The notes: generated by a model not told the origin, from the letters alone. Positions 15,826-25,106 are shown, numbered from the stretch's first letter. The stretch: 38,295 nt of DNA from Rhodospirillales bacterium 69-11 (GCA_001898425.1 MKTV01000100.1:1873-40167), one strand, 5' to 3'. Translations and numbers: made by a program.

Positions 15826-18479
15826 CGCACGCTCCAGATTCGCGCGAAGTCGCCAAAGGCGCGGCCCAGTGCTGCTTGTTTGATCTGGAAATAGACCGCC
15901 GGCGCCGCCGGCAGCGCTAATGCGAAGTCGTTCCAGTCCTCGCGTGCGTCGGGACCAGGCAAGGCGACGCCCCGGCGCAGAAGATCAAGGGCCGCGCTGA
16001 CATGCACGCCAATATCGGCGACCGCCTGATCGACGTCGGGAAGATCGTATGGCCGGGGCCGGTCGGTTCCGAGGAAGACCAGGCGCGCGATGACCCGCGG
16101 GTTGTCCGCCACGAGCTGGCGGGCGGCCAGCGCGTAAAGGACGCGCTGCAGCTCGGCGCCACGCCCGAGAACGATCTCGCTGGCCTTCGGCGGTTCGGCC
16201 CCGGTCTTGTAGTCGGAGACGCGAACGCCGTTGCGGGCGCTATTGAAGTCCACCCGATCGATGCTGCCGCGAATGCGCACCCCGGCGCCGGGAATGACCA
16301 CCTGTGCCGTCGGCGGCCACAGCAGATCGCCGGCGGCGTTCGCGCCATCGTCCTCGCGGCCGAACGCCAGCTCGGTCCAGCTACGCGTGACGCGCTGAAA
16401 CGCCTCGTCGAGGGTCAGCGCCTTGAGGGAAAGATCACGTGCGGCTGCGAGCATATGGCGCCACAAGAGGACGGGCGGCGTCGACCGCTCGACCGGCCAC
16501 TGCGCGCCGATGACGCCAGACGCCGCATCGAGGGCGTTCTCGATCTCGTGGCGGGCCGCGCGCACATAGCCGGGATTGGGTTCGAGCGCGTCGACTGTGC
16601 GTTTCAGCATCTCGTGGACGAGTTCGCCGAAGGCGCGCGCGTCGAGCGACAAGGGCTGCTCGTCGTCGGCCAGCGAGCGCCAGCCCAAGGCGTAGCGCCA
16701 CACGAAGGCAAGCGGGTCGCGCAGCATGAGGCGGAGCGATGTCGCGGATTGAACCTGCGCGATGGCGCGCGCGATGACGGGATGGTCGCCACGCACGCAG
16801 CCGTCATGAGCGGTGACAGCCGGACTTCGGCGATTGCGCCAGCAGGCGTCCGCCGCTTGCAGCACCGGCGAGCTCGCCGCCTCTTCGGGCCGGGCGAGCA
16901 GGCGATCGGCTTCGCTGAAGGCATGTCTCGGGATGCGCGCGCGTTTCAGCGCCCTGGTGTGCGGGTCATGCGGCACGAGCGGACTGGGCGACTGCAGCCC
17001 GCCTTGGGCGTTGCGGCGACTCCGCGAGAGCACCAAAGCTCCGTCGGCCTGCGCGCCGATGATGGCATACACGCGCCGGTCCTGTTCGGTGACCGACTCG
17101 GCCTCGAGGGCGTCACGCGACAGGATATGACTCGGAACCAGCGGATCTTCGCCGGTGCGCCGTGGCCATGATCGCGTCGTCAGGCCGAGCAGACGGACGA
17201 AGCGTCGTGGCGCCGCTGCGAGATGATTCGCCGGGCACCAGACCGCGCAGGCGCCCGGGTCGCGCCCATCGGGAAGACGAAGCTCCTGCAGCGAGAATTC
17301 GAGCGCCTCAGCGGGCGCGCGGCGCAGCGCCTCCACCCAAAGCGCCCGTGCCGCGCGTCCGAGCACCAAGCCGCCAGCCGCATCTGCGGCGTCGGCCCCT
17401 CTGGCAAGCACCTCGAGAACCGGGATGAGCAGCGGCCGCACATCGATGCCATCGGTGCGATGAGCGTGGGCTTCGTCGAGCGCGCGGCGCCATTGTTCAA
17501 GCTCGAAGAGGGCAGCGCCAGGCCGCAGGCCCTGTGCCCAGGTCGCAGGCAGCGCATCGAGCCCACCGCTGCGTCCAGCGGCGTGGCCGAAGAGGCGGCG
17601 CACGCGATCCTGGCTCAATCCATTGAGCAAGACGTCGGCCAAGGCGGCACAGGCCTGGCCTTCGCGCGACGCCAGGGCCGGCACGCCGTGCGAGAAATGC
17701 AACGGCAGACCGGCATCGGCCGCCAGCACCAGCATGTGGTCGTCCCACTCTTCGGTCGCCGTGGCGCAGACGGCGATCTCGTCCGGCCGGGCGCGGCCCG
17801 ACACGATGAGTTCGCGGATCCAACGCAGGGCTTCGACGGCCTCGGCGCGCGGCGAGGCGCACGAGACGATCTCGGGCGACGCCCGTGTGGGCCGCGAATC
17901 GGAGCGAAGCTCGCCAGCGAACCAGGCGGCATCGGGATCGCCGGAATCTCGCCAGGTGAGCGGCACCTGTCCCGCCAGGGCAGTGAGCAGCGGCCGCCAA
18001 ACTGGCGCGACGCGCACGACGCGATCAAGTTCGACCGCGCCGAGAACCGCTGGCGCGTGCGTCACGCGCTGCAGGGCTGCATCGCGCAAATCGCGTGGGG
18101 ACAGGACACCTGCCGGCAGGCTCGCGCGCACGCGCGTCTCGATCGCCACAAGATCCTGGAGCCGCGCGCTCTCATGGGCGCGGTCGGCCAACGCGAAGTC
18201 GGCATTCCACAGCCGGGTCAGCGTCGAAGCCACAGAACGCGTCATGCCGGGCAGGCTGCGGATGCTCTCGAGGTCGGCGAAACCGCCGGCTTCAAGCGCT
18301 GAGCGGATCGCCGGGTCGAGGTTCTCGGATCGGGCCGGGCGCGTGAAGCCGCCGGCGAGGCGCGCCGCCAGCTGCGGCAAGGTCATGATTTGCATGCCGG
18401 CTTCCGCATGGCGGGCAGCGGCGATCCGCCTCATGCGGAAGGCGAGCGGCCCCTCAACAATAACGGTCCGACGATTCAT
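15822..18479 (-). CDS. AddB-like PD-(D/E)XK nuclease subunit
   Basis: An 885-residue protein from ATG 18479. Seen: the N-terminal half has AddB-like segments (PRAEAVEALRWIREL, HFSHGVPALASREG, GLSQDRVRRLFGHAAG) but no clear Walker A, as expected of an inactivated helicase subunit. Near the end is a RecB-type nuclease: GSIDRVD with D741, SDYKTG with D756 and K758, then Q778 and Y782. No Cys quartet for a [4Fe-4S] clamp is seen, unlike Bacillus AddB. The start is uncertain: ATG 18479 gives a compact MNRRTVIVEGPLAFRMRR start, and an in-frame ATG at 18530 or a TTG at 18542 would add 17-21 residues of low similarity. Inferred partner of the downstream AddA-like protein, with which it overlaps by four bases. 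Confidence 0.82.
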   Translation of the reverse strand: MNRRTVIVEGPLAFRMRRIAAARHAEAGMQIMTLPQLAARLAGGFTRPARSENLDPAIRSALEAGGFADLESIRSLPGMTRSVASTLTRLWNADFALADRAHESARLQDLVAIETRVRASLPAGVLSPRDLRDAALQRVTHAPAVLGAVELDRVVRVAPVWRPLLTALAGQVPLTWRDSGDPDAAWFAGELRSDSRPTRASPEIVSCASPRAEAVEALRWIRELIVSGRARPDEIAVCATATEEWDDHMLVLAADAGLPLHFSHGVPALASREGQACAALADVLLNGLSQDRVRRLFGHAAGRSGGLDALPATWAQGLRPGAALFELEQWRRALDEAHAHRTDGIDVRPLLIPVLEVLARGADAADAAGGLVLGRAARALWVEALRRAPAEALEFSLQELRLPDGRDPGACAVWCPANHLAAAPRRFVRLLGLTTRSWPRRTGEDPLVPSHILSRDALEAESVTEQDRRVYAIIGAQADGALVLSRSRRNAQGGLQSPSPLVPHDPHTRALKRARIPRHAFSEADRLLARPEEAASSPVLQAADACWRNRRSPAVTAHDGCVRGDHPVIARAIAQVQSATSLRLMLRDPLAFVWRYALGWRSLADDEQPLSLDARAFGELVHEMLKRTVDALEPNPGYVRAARHEIENALDAASGVIGAQWPVERSTPPVLLWRHMLAAARDLSLKALTLDEAFQRVTRSWTELAFGREDDGANAAGDLLWPPTAQVVIPGAGVRIRGSIDRVDFNSARNGVRVSDYKTGAEPPKASEIVLGRGAELQRVLYALAARQLVADNPRVIARLVFLGTDRPRPYDLPDVDQAVADIGVHVSAALDLLRRGVALPGPDAREDWNDFALALPAAPAVYFQIKQAALGRAFGDFARIWSVR

Positions 18480-18736
18480 CGACCCCCGGTCTCCCCGCTC
18501 CACTACCACTTCGTTTTGCCGAACAGGCATCGAAGCTGCCAATCACTGCCGCTCAGGAGCATAATCGTCCGGCGGCGAATAAGGCGGAAAGCCGAACCTT
18601 CAAAAACTTCCGTCCCCGAGCGCCTTTTCATCCCGGACCGTCGCCTGCGCCCTCGGTGCCTGGCGACGTCTCGGTTCGGGCGGCCAACAACTGACCTCTG
18701 ATCAGCACTTTACCAAGCCCACGCGAATAACCGCGA
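18480..18736. other. Non-coding gap between the E1-like gene and the addB-like gene
   Basis: A 257-base interval. No convincing gene and no strong terminator hairpin were found. A weak - strand promoter-like pair (TTGAAG then TATTCG, 16 bases apart) could serve the AddB-like gene. It probably separates the nuclease pair from the ubiquitin-like operon, but read-through cannot be excluded. Confidence 0.4.
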
Positions 18737-20104
18737 TCATCCAGCGATCGACAACCCGGGATTAAAGCGGCTGAAGGCGCCGGGATGCGGCGATACGATC
18801 CGCTGATCGGGGCTCAAAAGGTCCAAGTCGATAAGCCCATGGAGCGCGCCGCCATGCAGCAGGCGAAGCACCTCCGACAGCGCCAGACAGGCCGCCACCG
18901 CACCGACGAACGGCGCACCCACGGCCTTGCCGGCCAACAGCGTCATCCCGCACCGGTCCAGCACGCCTTCGGCGAGAAGCTTGGCATAGGCCGGTCGCTC
19001 CTCGACCTTCTCGCCGCCTGCGGCTGCTTTCCACATCTCTGCCGCCGGCCGGCGCCCCGGCAGCAGGTGAAGGCGCATGGTGCGGAAGTCGCGATGCCCG
19101 CGGCCCAAGCCCGCTTCGACGACGAGATCGAACCCTACCTGGTCGAGGGCGCGGCGCCCGGCCGCGTTGTCGAGGCCGCACAGGGCGATCGCCGGCTCAT
19201 CGGGCTGGCGCTTGAAATCTGCCGCGAACAGCCGCTCCTGAACCGATGTCGTAAAGCCGCGCCGCTCGGCCCACGCCGCCATCGCGCGCGTCTTCTTGTG
19301 CCCGACCATGTCGCTGTCGCTCAGGATCGAGGTGCTCTGCGTTGAGGCGGTGATGACGTCGACGTCCTGCAGCACCAGCGCGAGCTCGGCAGCGTTCCGG
19401 TAAGGGAGAAGCCCGAGACCCCAGAGGTAGGCCTGGCCAAGATGCCCCAATCCGATCAGCCACAGCCGGGAGGGCAAGTAGGTCAGCGCCGGCTCGCTCG
19501 CATCCGCCTCGAGCCAATCCACGTCGGCGCCGGGGCGCCAGAGCGAGAAGCCGACGACGCGGCGGCCCGCCGCCGGCATGCCGCCGCTCACATGGAGATA
19601 GGCTTCGTTGACGGCCAAGGCGGCCGCCAACATGCCGCTCAGCGGCACAGCAAGGCCGGCGGCCGGCTGAAGATCGGAGTGGATTGGCAGGATCCCACCC
19701 CTCCAGCCGCTTGCCGCCGTGCGCACGCAGAAGCCGTCCCGGCGAGCGCCGGGCCCGCCGCCGATGATGATCGTCGGGCTCTCGTCAGCGCGGCGTTCCA
19801 ATGAGCCGCCGAGCGCGACAACAGCGTCGGCGAGCGTTCGCCCGAGCGGCATCGACAAGACCAGCGGTGCATCGAGTGGGCCGCCGACCGCCACGCCGCC
19901 GAGAAAGACGCGGCGGCCGAGGGCGATAGTCGTCAGGAGCGCGGCCTGCTGAACCGGCTCGTGAATGGCGGACGCATCGATTTCGACGGCGAGCCGGTAG
20001 CCGCCGAACAAGGCCTCGGCCTCCGCGATGCTCGCGGCTGCGCCGCTGTCGATCGCGTGCTTGACCAGCCGGTGAAGAGAATCTGGTGAGATCAACGCGG
20101 TCAT
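18737..20104 (-). CDS. E1-like ThiF-family activating enzyme
   Basis: A 455-residue protein from ATG 20104. Seen: an N-terminal region of about 210 residues with no motif I recognise, then a ThiF/MoeB-type fold: LIGLGHLGQA (216-225, nucleotide-binding loop), an acidic strand LQDVDVI (245-251), GHKKTRA (268-274) and LCGLDNAAGRRA (308-319). After that comes RCGM with C385, then AVGAPFVGAVAAC. C385 sits where the catalytic Cys of ThiF/MoeB lies, before the last helices; C309 and C406 are alternatives. Role: adenylation of the ubiquitin-like protein's C-terminus and thioester formation. ATG 20104 is preferred over ATG 20110 because AAGGAGG lies 8 bases from it but only 2 from the other. Last gene of the operon. 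Confidence 0.84.
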   Translation of the reverse strand: MTALISPDSLHRLVKHAIDSGAAASIAEAEALFGGYRLAVEIDASAIHEPVQQAALLTTIALGRRVFLGGVAVGGPLDAPLVLSMPLGRTLADAVVALGGSLERRADESPTIIIGGGPGARRDGFCVRTAASGWRGGILPIHSDLQPAAGLAVPLSGMLAAALAVNEAYLHVSGGMPAAGRRVVGFSLWRPGADVDWLEADASEPALTYLPSRLWLIGLGHLGQAYLWGLGLLPYRNAAELALVLQDVDVITASTQSTSILSDSDMVGHKKTRAMAAWAERRGFTTSVQERLFAADFKRQPDEPAIALCGLDNAAGRRALDQVGFDLVVEAGLGRGHRDFRTMRLHLLPGRRPAAEMWKAAAGGEKVEERPAYAKLLAEGVLDRCGMTLLAGKAVGAPFVGAVAACLALSEVLRLLHGGALHGLIDLDLLSPDQRIVSPHPGAFSRFNPGLSIAG

Positions 20105-20112
20105 AAGCATCG

Positions 20113-20119
20113 CCTCCTT
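20113..20119 (-). promoter_or_regulatory. Ribosome binding site that fixes the E1-like start
   Basis: AAGGAGG on the - strand, overlapping the TAA stop of the JAMM gene (TAAGGAGG). It is 8 bases from ATG 20104 and only 2 from ATG 20110, which decides for the inner start. Confidence 0.75.
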
Positions 20120-20636
20120 AGAGTCCGATATGGAAGAAGCGGCTGCGCTCGACCGCCGGGACCGTCGCCCAGTGCTTGCCGCCGAGGTATCGGTACATGC
20201 CGATGTCGCAGCGCGGCTGACGCCCGGTCGCGAAACTCGGCAGGATCAGGGCGATATGTCCGGCACGCGAGATCATAGGGTGGTCGCGGTCGGAGTCGCT
20301 CTGTCCCGCACCGCCTGGATGGACGTGGATGTCGGCAACGACCGACAAGCCGCGCGCCTTGCAGATCGCCCACAGTTCGCTGAAGTAACGCCCGTTGAAG
20401 CGCACGATGCCGCTGTCGAGGCAGTGGGGATCGAGGTCGTCGTAGAGGATGAAGTCGACGACGCGCGCACGGCCATCTTCCCGACGCCCGAGCAGGAATG
20501 CGCCGCTCTCCCGGCTGCACCGGCGACCGCGCTCACGCAGCTTGTCGCGAAGCTGCAACCACAGGAGCCACGAGCAAGACAGCTCATGCCGCGGCGCGAA
20601 GAGGCGCCGCATAGTCGCGAGATTGAAGAAGTTCAT
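20118..20636 (-). CDS. JAMM/JAB-family metalloprotease (deubiquitinase-like)
   Basis: A 172-residue protein from ATG 20636. Seen: the full JAMM signature, with E43 in [10 protein letters not shown] and [14 protein letters not shown] giving H104, H106, S113 and D116. These are the zinc ligands and catalytic residues of isopeptidases such as Rpn11 and of bacterial Prok-JAB proteins. Role: likely trims the ubiquitin-like precursor and/or removes it from targets. Start: ATG 20636 has GGAG seven bases upstream, while ATG 20612 and ATG 20666 have no good site. That start makes the gene overlap the E2-like gene by 53 bases, much longer than the four-base overlaps elsewhere. All catalytic residues are present, so an active protease is expected. 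Confidence 0.9.
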   Translation of the reverse strand: MNFFNLATMRRLFAPRHELSCSWLLWLQLRDKLRERGRRCSRESGAFLLGRREDGRARVVDFILYDDLDPHCLDSGIVRFNGRYFSELWAICKARGLSVVADIHVHPGGAGQSDSDRDHPMISRAGHIALILPSFATGRQPRCDIGMYRYLGGKHWATVPAVERSRFFHIGL

Positions 20637-21057
20637 GAACCAGCTCCAGATACTGGACGATCCCATCGCCTGGGCGCCAGATCTTCGACGGCATCTCGTG
20701 CCGCCAGTTGTCGTGGCCTGCGAAGCTTTCGCGGTCGCAGGGCAGGTAAAGGGCGGTGCCGTTCTTCCAGTCGGTGCGGAAGACCGCGGATACGCGCCCG
20801 CCGCGCCCGCGCGGCCACAGATCGAAGGCGAGCACTTGGTTGGTGTTCAAATCCCAAGGGCCTCCGGTCGGGGCGGCCTGCGGGTAGCCGGCGCAGTTAA
20901 AGCGCAGGATGTATTCGCGGCCGTCCCTTGCGCTGACCCCGATGAAGACGAAGGGCCAGGAGACGCCGTGCAGGCGCCAGCGGCCCTCGGCCCCGCCGAG
21001 GCGGAACGCAGCCTTCGCCACGTCCGTCTCGAAGGCGCGCTGATCCGGCCCGCTCAC
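20584..21057 (-). CDS. E2-like ubiquitin-conjugating protein
   Basis: A 157-residue protein starting at GTG 21057, which overlaps the stop of the ubiquitin-like gene as GTGA. Seen: a UBC-like order with an N-terminal helix, strands containing WPFVFIGV and REYILRF, a Pro/Gly-rich segment [15 protein letters not shown], and then [10 protein letters not shown] with C107 as the best catalytic Cys, followed by HDNWR and a C-terminal helix. C55 is the only other Cys. This matches bacterial E2/UBC-family proteins described beside JAB and ThiF genes. Role: accepts the activated ubiquitin-like protein from the E1-like enzyme and passes it to a target. No E3-like gene is seen. Assignment rests on context plus the LPC motif. 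Confidence 0.78.
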   Translation of the reverse strand: MSGPDQRAFETDVAKAAFRLGGAEGRWRLHGVSWPFVFIGVSARDGREYILRFNCAGYPQAAPTGGPWDLNTNQVLAFDLWPRGRGGRVSAVFRTDWKNGTALYLPCDRESFAGHDNWRHEMPSKIWRPGDGIVQYLELVHELLQSRDYAAPLRAAA

Positions 21058-21563
21058 GCGCCGTCCCCCGAGGCGCCATTCACCCGCTCGTCGGCGACGA
21101 GGTCGAAGGCGAGGCCGCAGACCTTGCCGTCGGTGAGCGCGCCGATGTGGGTCCCCGGGGCCGGCCGGTCATGCGTGCCGGCGATCTGCAGCACATGCTC
21201 GCCGGCCTCCTCCTCGGACATTCCGAACTTGTGCTCGGCGGCCCACTGCTTGACCCGCGCGACGGTCGTGCCCGGCGCGAACCGGCGCTCGACCGTCTCG
21301 TTGTTGAACGTCACCGTCACCTCTATGTGGCGGCAGCGGTGGATGTGGACCTTGAGGCCCTTGGCCGTGGCGCGATCCTTCAGCAGCACGGCCTCGTCGA
21401 TGGGCTCGTCCTCGTCCTCGAGGAAGAGCATCGCATCCGAGGCGACGCCGTGCTTGTCGGCCAGGAGGCCCTTGAGGATGGCGAAGGTGACGTCGGGCTC
21501 GAGCTCGATGTGCGCGATCTCGCCGACACCCTCGCCCTGGTAGAACAGGTCGATGGACTTCAT
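21054..21563 (-). CDS. Tandem ubiquitin-like protein (multiubiquitin/BilA-like)
   Basis: A 169-residue protein. Seen: two consecutive beta-grasp-like repeats, about 1-77 and 79-157. Each starts with a strand pair (KSIDLFYQ and [10 protein letters not shown]), has a helix after a Val-rich turn ([10 protein letters not shown] and [12 protein letters not shown]) and ends with a strand (KVHIHR and [10 protein letters not shown]). Repeat identity is low. The C-terminus ends in GASGDGA, without a terminal Gly-Gly. Known: bacterial ISG15-like (Bil) and multiubiquitin proteins have tandem ubiquitin-like domains and sit beside E1, E2 and JAB genes. Inferred: this is the modifier of the operon, possibly after trimming by the JAMM protease. 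The start ATG 21563 has GGAG ten bases upstream. The E2-like gene follows with a GTGA overlap. Confidence 0.83.
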   Translation of the reverse strand: MKSIDLFYQGEGVGEIAHIELEPDVTFAILKGLLADKHGVASDAMLFLEDEDEPIDEAVLLKDRATAKGLKVHIHRCRHIEVTVTFNNETVERRFAPGTTVARVKQWAAEHKFGMSEEEAGEHVLQIAGTHDRPAPGTHIGALTDGKVCGLAFDLVADERVNGASGDGA

Positions 21564-21671
21564 GTGTCTGCACTCCGGGGATCGAAGTGCGAGGCCCTAG
21601 TGCCTGGCTCCGTCCCTTTACCCCGTTGATCGACGGCGGCGCAGGAACCCGGAAAGGCGACGGCGAGGATT
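21564..21671. other. Gap between the peptidase-helicase and the ubiquitin-like gene
   Basis: 108 bases with no gene and no clear terminator. It is the only sizeable gap inside the seven-gene run, so an internal promoter for the ubiquitin-like part is possible but not evident. Confidence 0.4.
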
Positions 21672-24600
21672 CTAGTCGAGCGTGAGCGGCCCTGGCGGCG
21701 CCGCGGCGCAGATAAAGAAGTGTGGGCAGCGTGGGCAGGTCACCGCATCCACCTCGGTCGGGAATGCGCCACCGGCGATGCCGGCCAGCATCCCATCGCT
21801 CTTCTTCTTGCGGTTGCCGAGCTTGGTGGCGCTGATGGCGACGGCCTCCGCCGTTTCATCGGTCAGGTGGAGCGCCTGGACGACCGCGCGGCCGCCGAAC
21901 CGGCTCTCCGCTGCAAGATGATAGAGGGTGTATTCGAGCCGGTCGTATTCGTCGCTGCGCTTGTGGCCGGTTCGCACCCGGCGGATGACGACCGTGCCGT
22001 CCGGCAGCTCCGCAAGCTCGTTCGGCTCCACTAGCACCCGCCCGTTGGGAAAATCGATTGCCAGAGGCTGCGCCTCGCGAAAGCGCCGTCCCGCCCCAGC
22101 GCTGACCAGCGCGCCGATCAGCCGGGATGCGAGCCGGCGATAGTCCGCCGCAAAAGCGTGGTCCGCCGGGCCGCGCACGAGCCAGATTTTCTCGAACGCG
22201 GATTCCGCGTCCGAGACACTGGGCTCGGCCGTGCGCCGCGCATCGGCAAGCCACCGCAGCAGATCGTAGAGACAGTCGTGGGTTCGTGAGAAGGCCGTGG
22301 GCTTGCGCGCCCCGCCGAGGCCCAGAACATGGGTGTAGAAGAACCGGCGCGGACACTTCTCATACGACCCCAGACGGCTGTCCGTGACGCACCAGTCGGT
22401 CGGCCAGGCGATCGTGATCGGCTGAGACGTGGACGCGCCCGCCGGCAGCGGAAGAGTCGGTGGATTCGGGATCTCGTCTACAAGCGCCGCTGGGATCCAA
22501 CCTAAGAACGGCGACGTCGATCGACCGCTCCCATTGCGCTGCTTGCGCGCATGGTAGAGGCGAAGGTGTGTGCGGGCGCGCGACAGCGCGACGAAGAAGA
22601 GGCACTCCTCCTCGTCGTCATGCGCACGCTTCGCCTCGTCGGCCGGTGCAAGATCCCCGGCGCCGTCGACCATGCCGCGCGGCGGCGGACAGCGCTGACC
22701 GCGATTTGAACTCGGAAAGCTTGCGACCGTGAGGCCGGGAATATGGACGGCTTCGAACTCGAGGCCTTTGCTACCGTGCACCGTCATCAGGCGCACCGCA
22801 TCCAGATGCAGCGCGGCGGCCGGGACTTGGCGCAGATCGCGCTCCTCGGCCAGCAAGACTAGCTGGCGCACACGGTCCAGCGTCCGTTGTATCGGCAACC
22901 CACCGCCCACCGGCACTTGCTCGCGCACGAAGTTCAGGAATTGCCAGATGGCGACCGCACGCATCTGTGCGGTGAGGCTGTCCGCCTGGCCAAGCTGTTT
23001 CGCCAGGTCCGTGCGATCGAGCATATACGTGGCCAGGAAATCCCAGGCGCTCACGTTCGCGCGCAGGCCGGCCAGGTCGGTGGCCAGCCGCTCGACACCG
23101 GCGCGCCCGGCTGTCGACAAGCCCGGCGCCGCCGACGCTTCGGCGAGACCAGCAAGCGCTGGCTTGCCGAGCGACCTTAGATGCCGGGAGACGCAATACG
23201 CGTCCTGCAGCGACAGGCCATAGCGCAGCATGGCGCCCGCGCGCACGATGGCGTCGCCAAACGGATCGACGGCAAGGCTCAACAGGCAGAGCAGATCGCG
23301 AACCTCCTCGCGCTCAAAAAGGCTGCCGAGGTGCAGGATGGGAATGCCGCGGGCTTCCAGCGCCGCGGCGATCTCATTGAGGCGTCCGTTGGTACGGCAA
23401 AGGACGGCCTGATCTCGGAGATGGACGCCCGCACCTTCGAGCTGCCGGATGCTCGCCGCCAGGCCCGCGGCTTCATCGTCGAGCGTTTCGAACCGGCGAA
23501 TCTCAGGACGGCTCGGCCCGACGCCGCGGTCCGCCGCGAGCGCCAAGGTCAGCATGCCTTGGGAGGCGCCCATCCGCGGTGCGACGGCGACAAAGCTGCG
23601 GACGATCTGTTCCGTCGAGCGATAGTTGATCCCGAGCTGGTCAACCGCCGCGCCCGGATAGTCCCGACCGAAGCGGACCATGTTCTCCGACGAGGCGCCG
23701 CGAAACCGGTAGATCGACTGCCGCGCGTCGCCCACCACCCACAGGCGGGCGCCGTCGCCGGCGACCAGTTTCAGGAGGCGGGCGCTCGCGCGATTGACGT
23801 CCTGGTATTCGTCGACAAGCACGTGGCGGTGCCGCAGCTGCACGGCGATGCGCACGGCTTCGTCTGCCTCGAGAAGCCGAACGGGCCGCATGATCAGATC
23901 GCCGAAATCCACGCCGCCGTGCTTTCGCAGCGCTTGCTCGTAAAGATCATAGATGTCCGCGATCTCGAGACACTTCGCGGCTGCGATGCGCGCCTCCTCG
24001 TCGCCGGCCGCAGCCTCCATGCCTTGCGTCAGCGCGCGATAGCGCGCCGGATCGGCCAGTTCGTCCTTGGCGCGCGAGATGGCGGCGACAATGTCCCGCA
24101 GGACCATCGCCGGGTCCCAGAGGTTGCGATAGTGGACCAGCGGCAGGGTCGGCAGAATTTCTTCGAGAACCGCGATCGCGTCGCTTCGGTCGAAGAGCGC
24201 CGGGTTGGGCGTTAGCCCCAGCTTGTCATGATAGCGGCGGACCAGATCCAAACCGAAGGCGTGGAAGGTGCCGATCCAGACCTTAGGCGCCGCGTCCGGC
24301 GCGGCCGCGATCAGGCGCTCCGAAAGTTCGCCGGCGGCACGGTTGGAGAATGTCAGGATAAGAATGGCCGCCGGGTCGATGCCATCGGCCAGCAAGGACA
24401 GCACCCGCTTGACCAACGTTCGCGTCTTGCCCGTCCCCGGCCCCGCTTGGAGTTGAAACGGTGTGTCGCGGTGTGCGGCAGCGCGATCTTGTGACGGGTC
24501 CGGCCTCGGCGTCGCGACCACACCTGCGGATGGCTCGCTCTCGTTGTCGTCCGAGCGCGGCAAGAGGAGCGCATCGAACAACTGCTGACGGACCAGAGGC

Positions 24601-25103
24601 ATGGGCAGTTTGGTTCGATCGACGATGGCGCTCGCCGTCATCCCGCGTGAGACATGCAGGTCCTGCGCGACTGCGCGCGGGAGCACGAGCTCGCGCGCAT
24701 AGACATTGGCTTGCAGTTCGCGCCGCTCGCGAACGCCATAGTCTTCCACCCGCTGCAATCCGACAGGCGCCGCTTCCGTGCTTCTCGACGGGTCGATGTC
24801 GCCGCCGGCGCATACCGCCGATCCGGCATGCAAATCGGCGTGTCCGATTTCGTGCGCTACCAACAGCGCACGCGTCGCCGGATCAGGCTCCTGCTCGCAG
24901 CAGATCGTGCCGCCTTGGTCGTCGTAGAGAGCCCGTGCGCCCTTCAGTGCCGGATCGCCGGCAGGAAGCCAGGCGACCTGGAGATCGAGCTTGACGGCGG
25001 CGGCCAGAACGAGCGCGAGCGGCTCGCAAGTGTCGCACCCCTCCGAGATCAGCTGGCCATGAAGCGCTGCGGCCTTGGACCGTATGGGCTCGAAGGCGTC
25101 CAC
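21672..25103 (-). CDS. ImmA/IrrE metallopeptidase fused to UvrD-family helicase with Fe-S nuclease-like C-terminus
   Basis: An 1143-residue protein starting at GTG 25103, three bases after the previous stop. Seen: (1) an ImmA/IrrE-type domain (about 1-180) with HEIGH at 84-88 and a probable third zinc ligand in RRELQANVYARE. (2) A UvrD/PcrA helicase from about 205, with GPGTGKT at 221-227, LTFSNRAAGEL, VDEYQDVNR (430-438), GDARQSIYRFRGAS and a late LMTVHGSKGLEFE motif. (3) A Cas4/AddB-like end with C917 in EKCPRRFFY and C1123, C1126 and C1132 (CX2CX5C), consistent with a [4Fe-4S] clamp. The nuclease residues between them look lost: the usual (D/E)XK strand reads VVIRRVRTG (about 1038-1046). 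Known: ImmA/IrrE peptidases cleave repressors. Inferred: a DNA-status sensor that cleaves a regulator, perhaps the adjacent HTH-like protein. Confidence 0.87.
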   Translation of the reverse strand: MDAFEPIRSKAAALHGQLISEGCDTCEPLALVLAAAVKLDLQVAWLPAGDPALKGARALYDDQGGTICCEQEPDPATRALLVAHEIGHADLHAGSAVCAGGDIDPSRSTEAAPVGLQRVEDYGVRERRELQANVYARELVLPRAVAQDLHVSRGMTASAIVDRTKLPMPLVRQQLFDALLLPRSDDNESEPSAGVVATPRPDPSQDRAAAHRDTPFQLQAGPGTGKTRTLVKRVLSLLADGIDPAAILILTFSNRAAGELSERLIAAAPDAAPKVWIGTFHAFGLDLVRRYHDKLGLTPNPALFDRSDAIAVLEEILPTLPLVHYRNLWDPAMVLRDIVAAISRAKDELADPARYRALTQGMEAAAGDEEARIAAAKCLEIADIYDLYEQALRKHGGVDFGDLIMRPVRLLEADEAVRIAVQLRHRHVLVDEYQDVNRASARLLKLVAGDGARLWVVGDARQSIYRFRGASSENMVRFGRDYPGAAVDQLGINYRSTEQIVRSFVAVAPRMGASQGMLTLALAADRGVGPSRPEIRRFETLDDEAAGLAASIRQLEGAGVHLRDQAVLCRTNGRLNEIAAALEARGIPILHLGSLFEREEVRDLLCLLSLAVDPFGDAIVRAGAMLRYGLSLQDAYCVSRHLRSLGKPALAGLAEASAAPGLSTAGRAGVERLATDLAGLRANVSAWDFLATYMLDRTDLAKQLGQADSLTAQMRAVAIWQFLNFVREQVPVGGGLPIQRTLDRVRQLVLLAEERDLRQVPAAALHLDAVRLMTVHGSKGLEFEAVHIPGLTVASFPSSNRGQRCPPPRGMVDGAGDLAPADEAKRAHDDEEECLFFVALSRARTHLRLYHARKQRNGSGRSTSPFLGWIPAALVDEIPNPPTLPLPAGASTSQPITIAWPTDWCVTDSRLGSYEKCPRRFFYTHVLGLGGARKPTAFSRTHDCLYDLLRWLADARRTAEPSVSDAESAFEKIWLVRGPADHAFAADYRRLASRLIGALVSAGAGRRFREAQPLAIDFPNGRVLVEPNELAELPDGTVVIRRVRTGHKRSDEYDRLEYTLYHLAAESRFGGRAVVQALHLTDETAEAVAISATKLGNRKKKSDGMLAGIAGGAFPTEVDAVTCPRCPHFFICAAAPPGPLTLD

Positions 25104-25106
25104 CCG

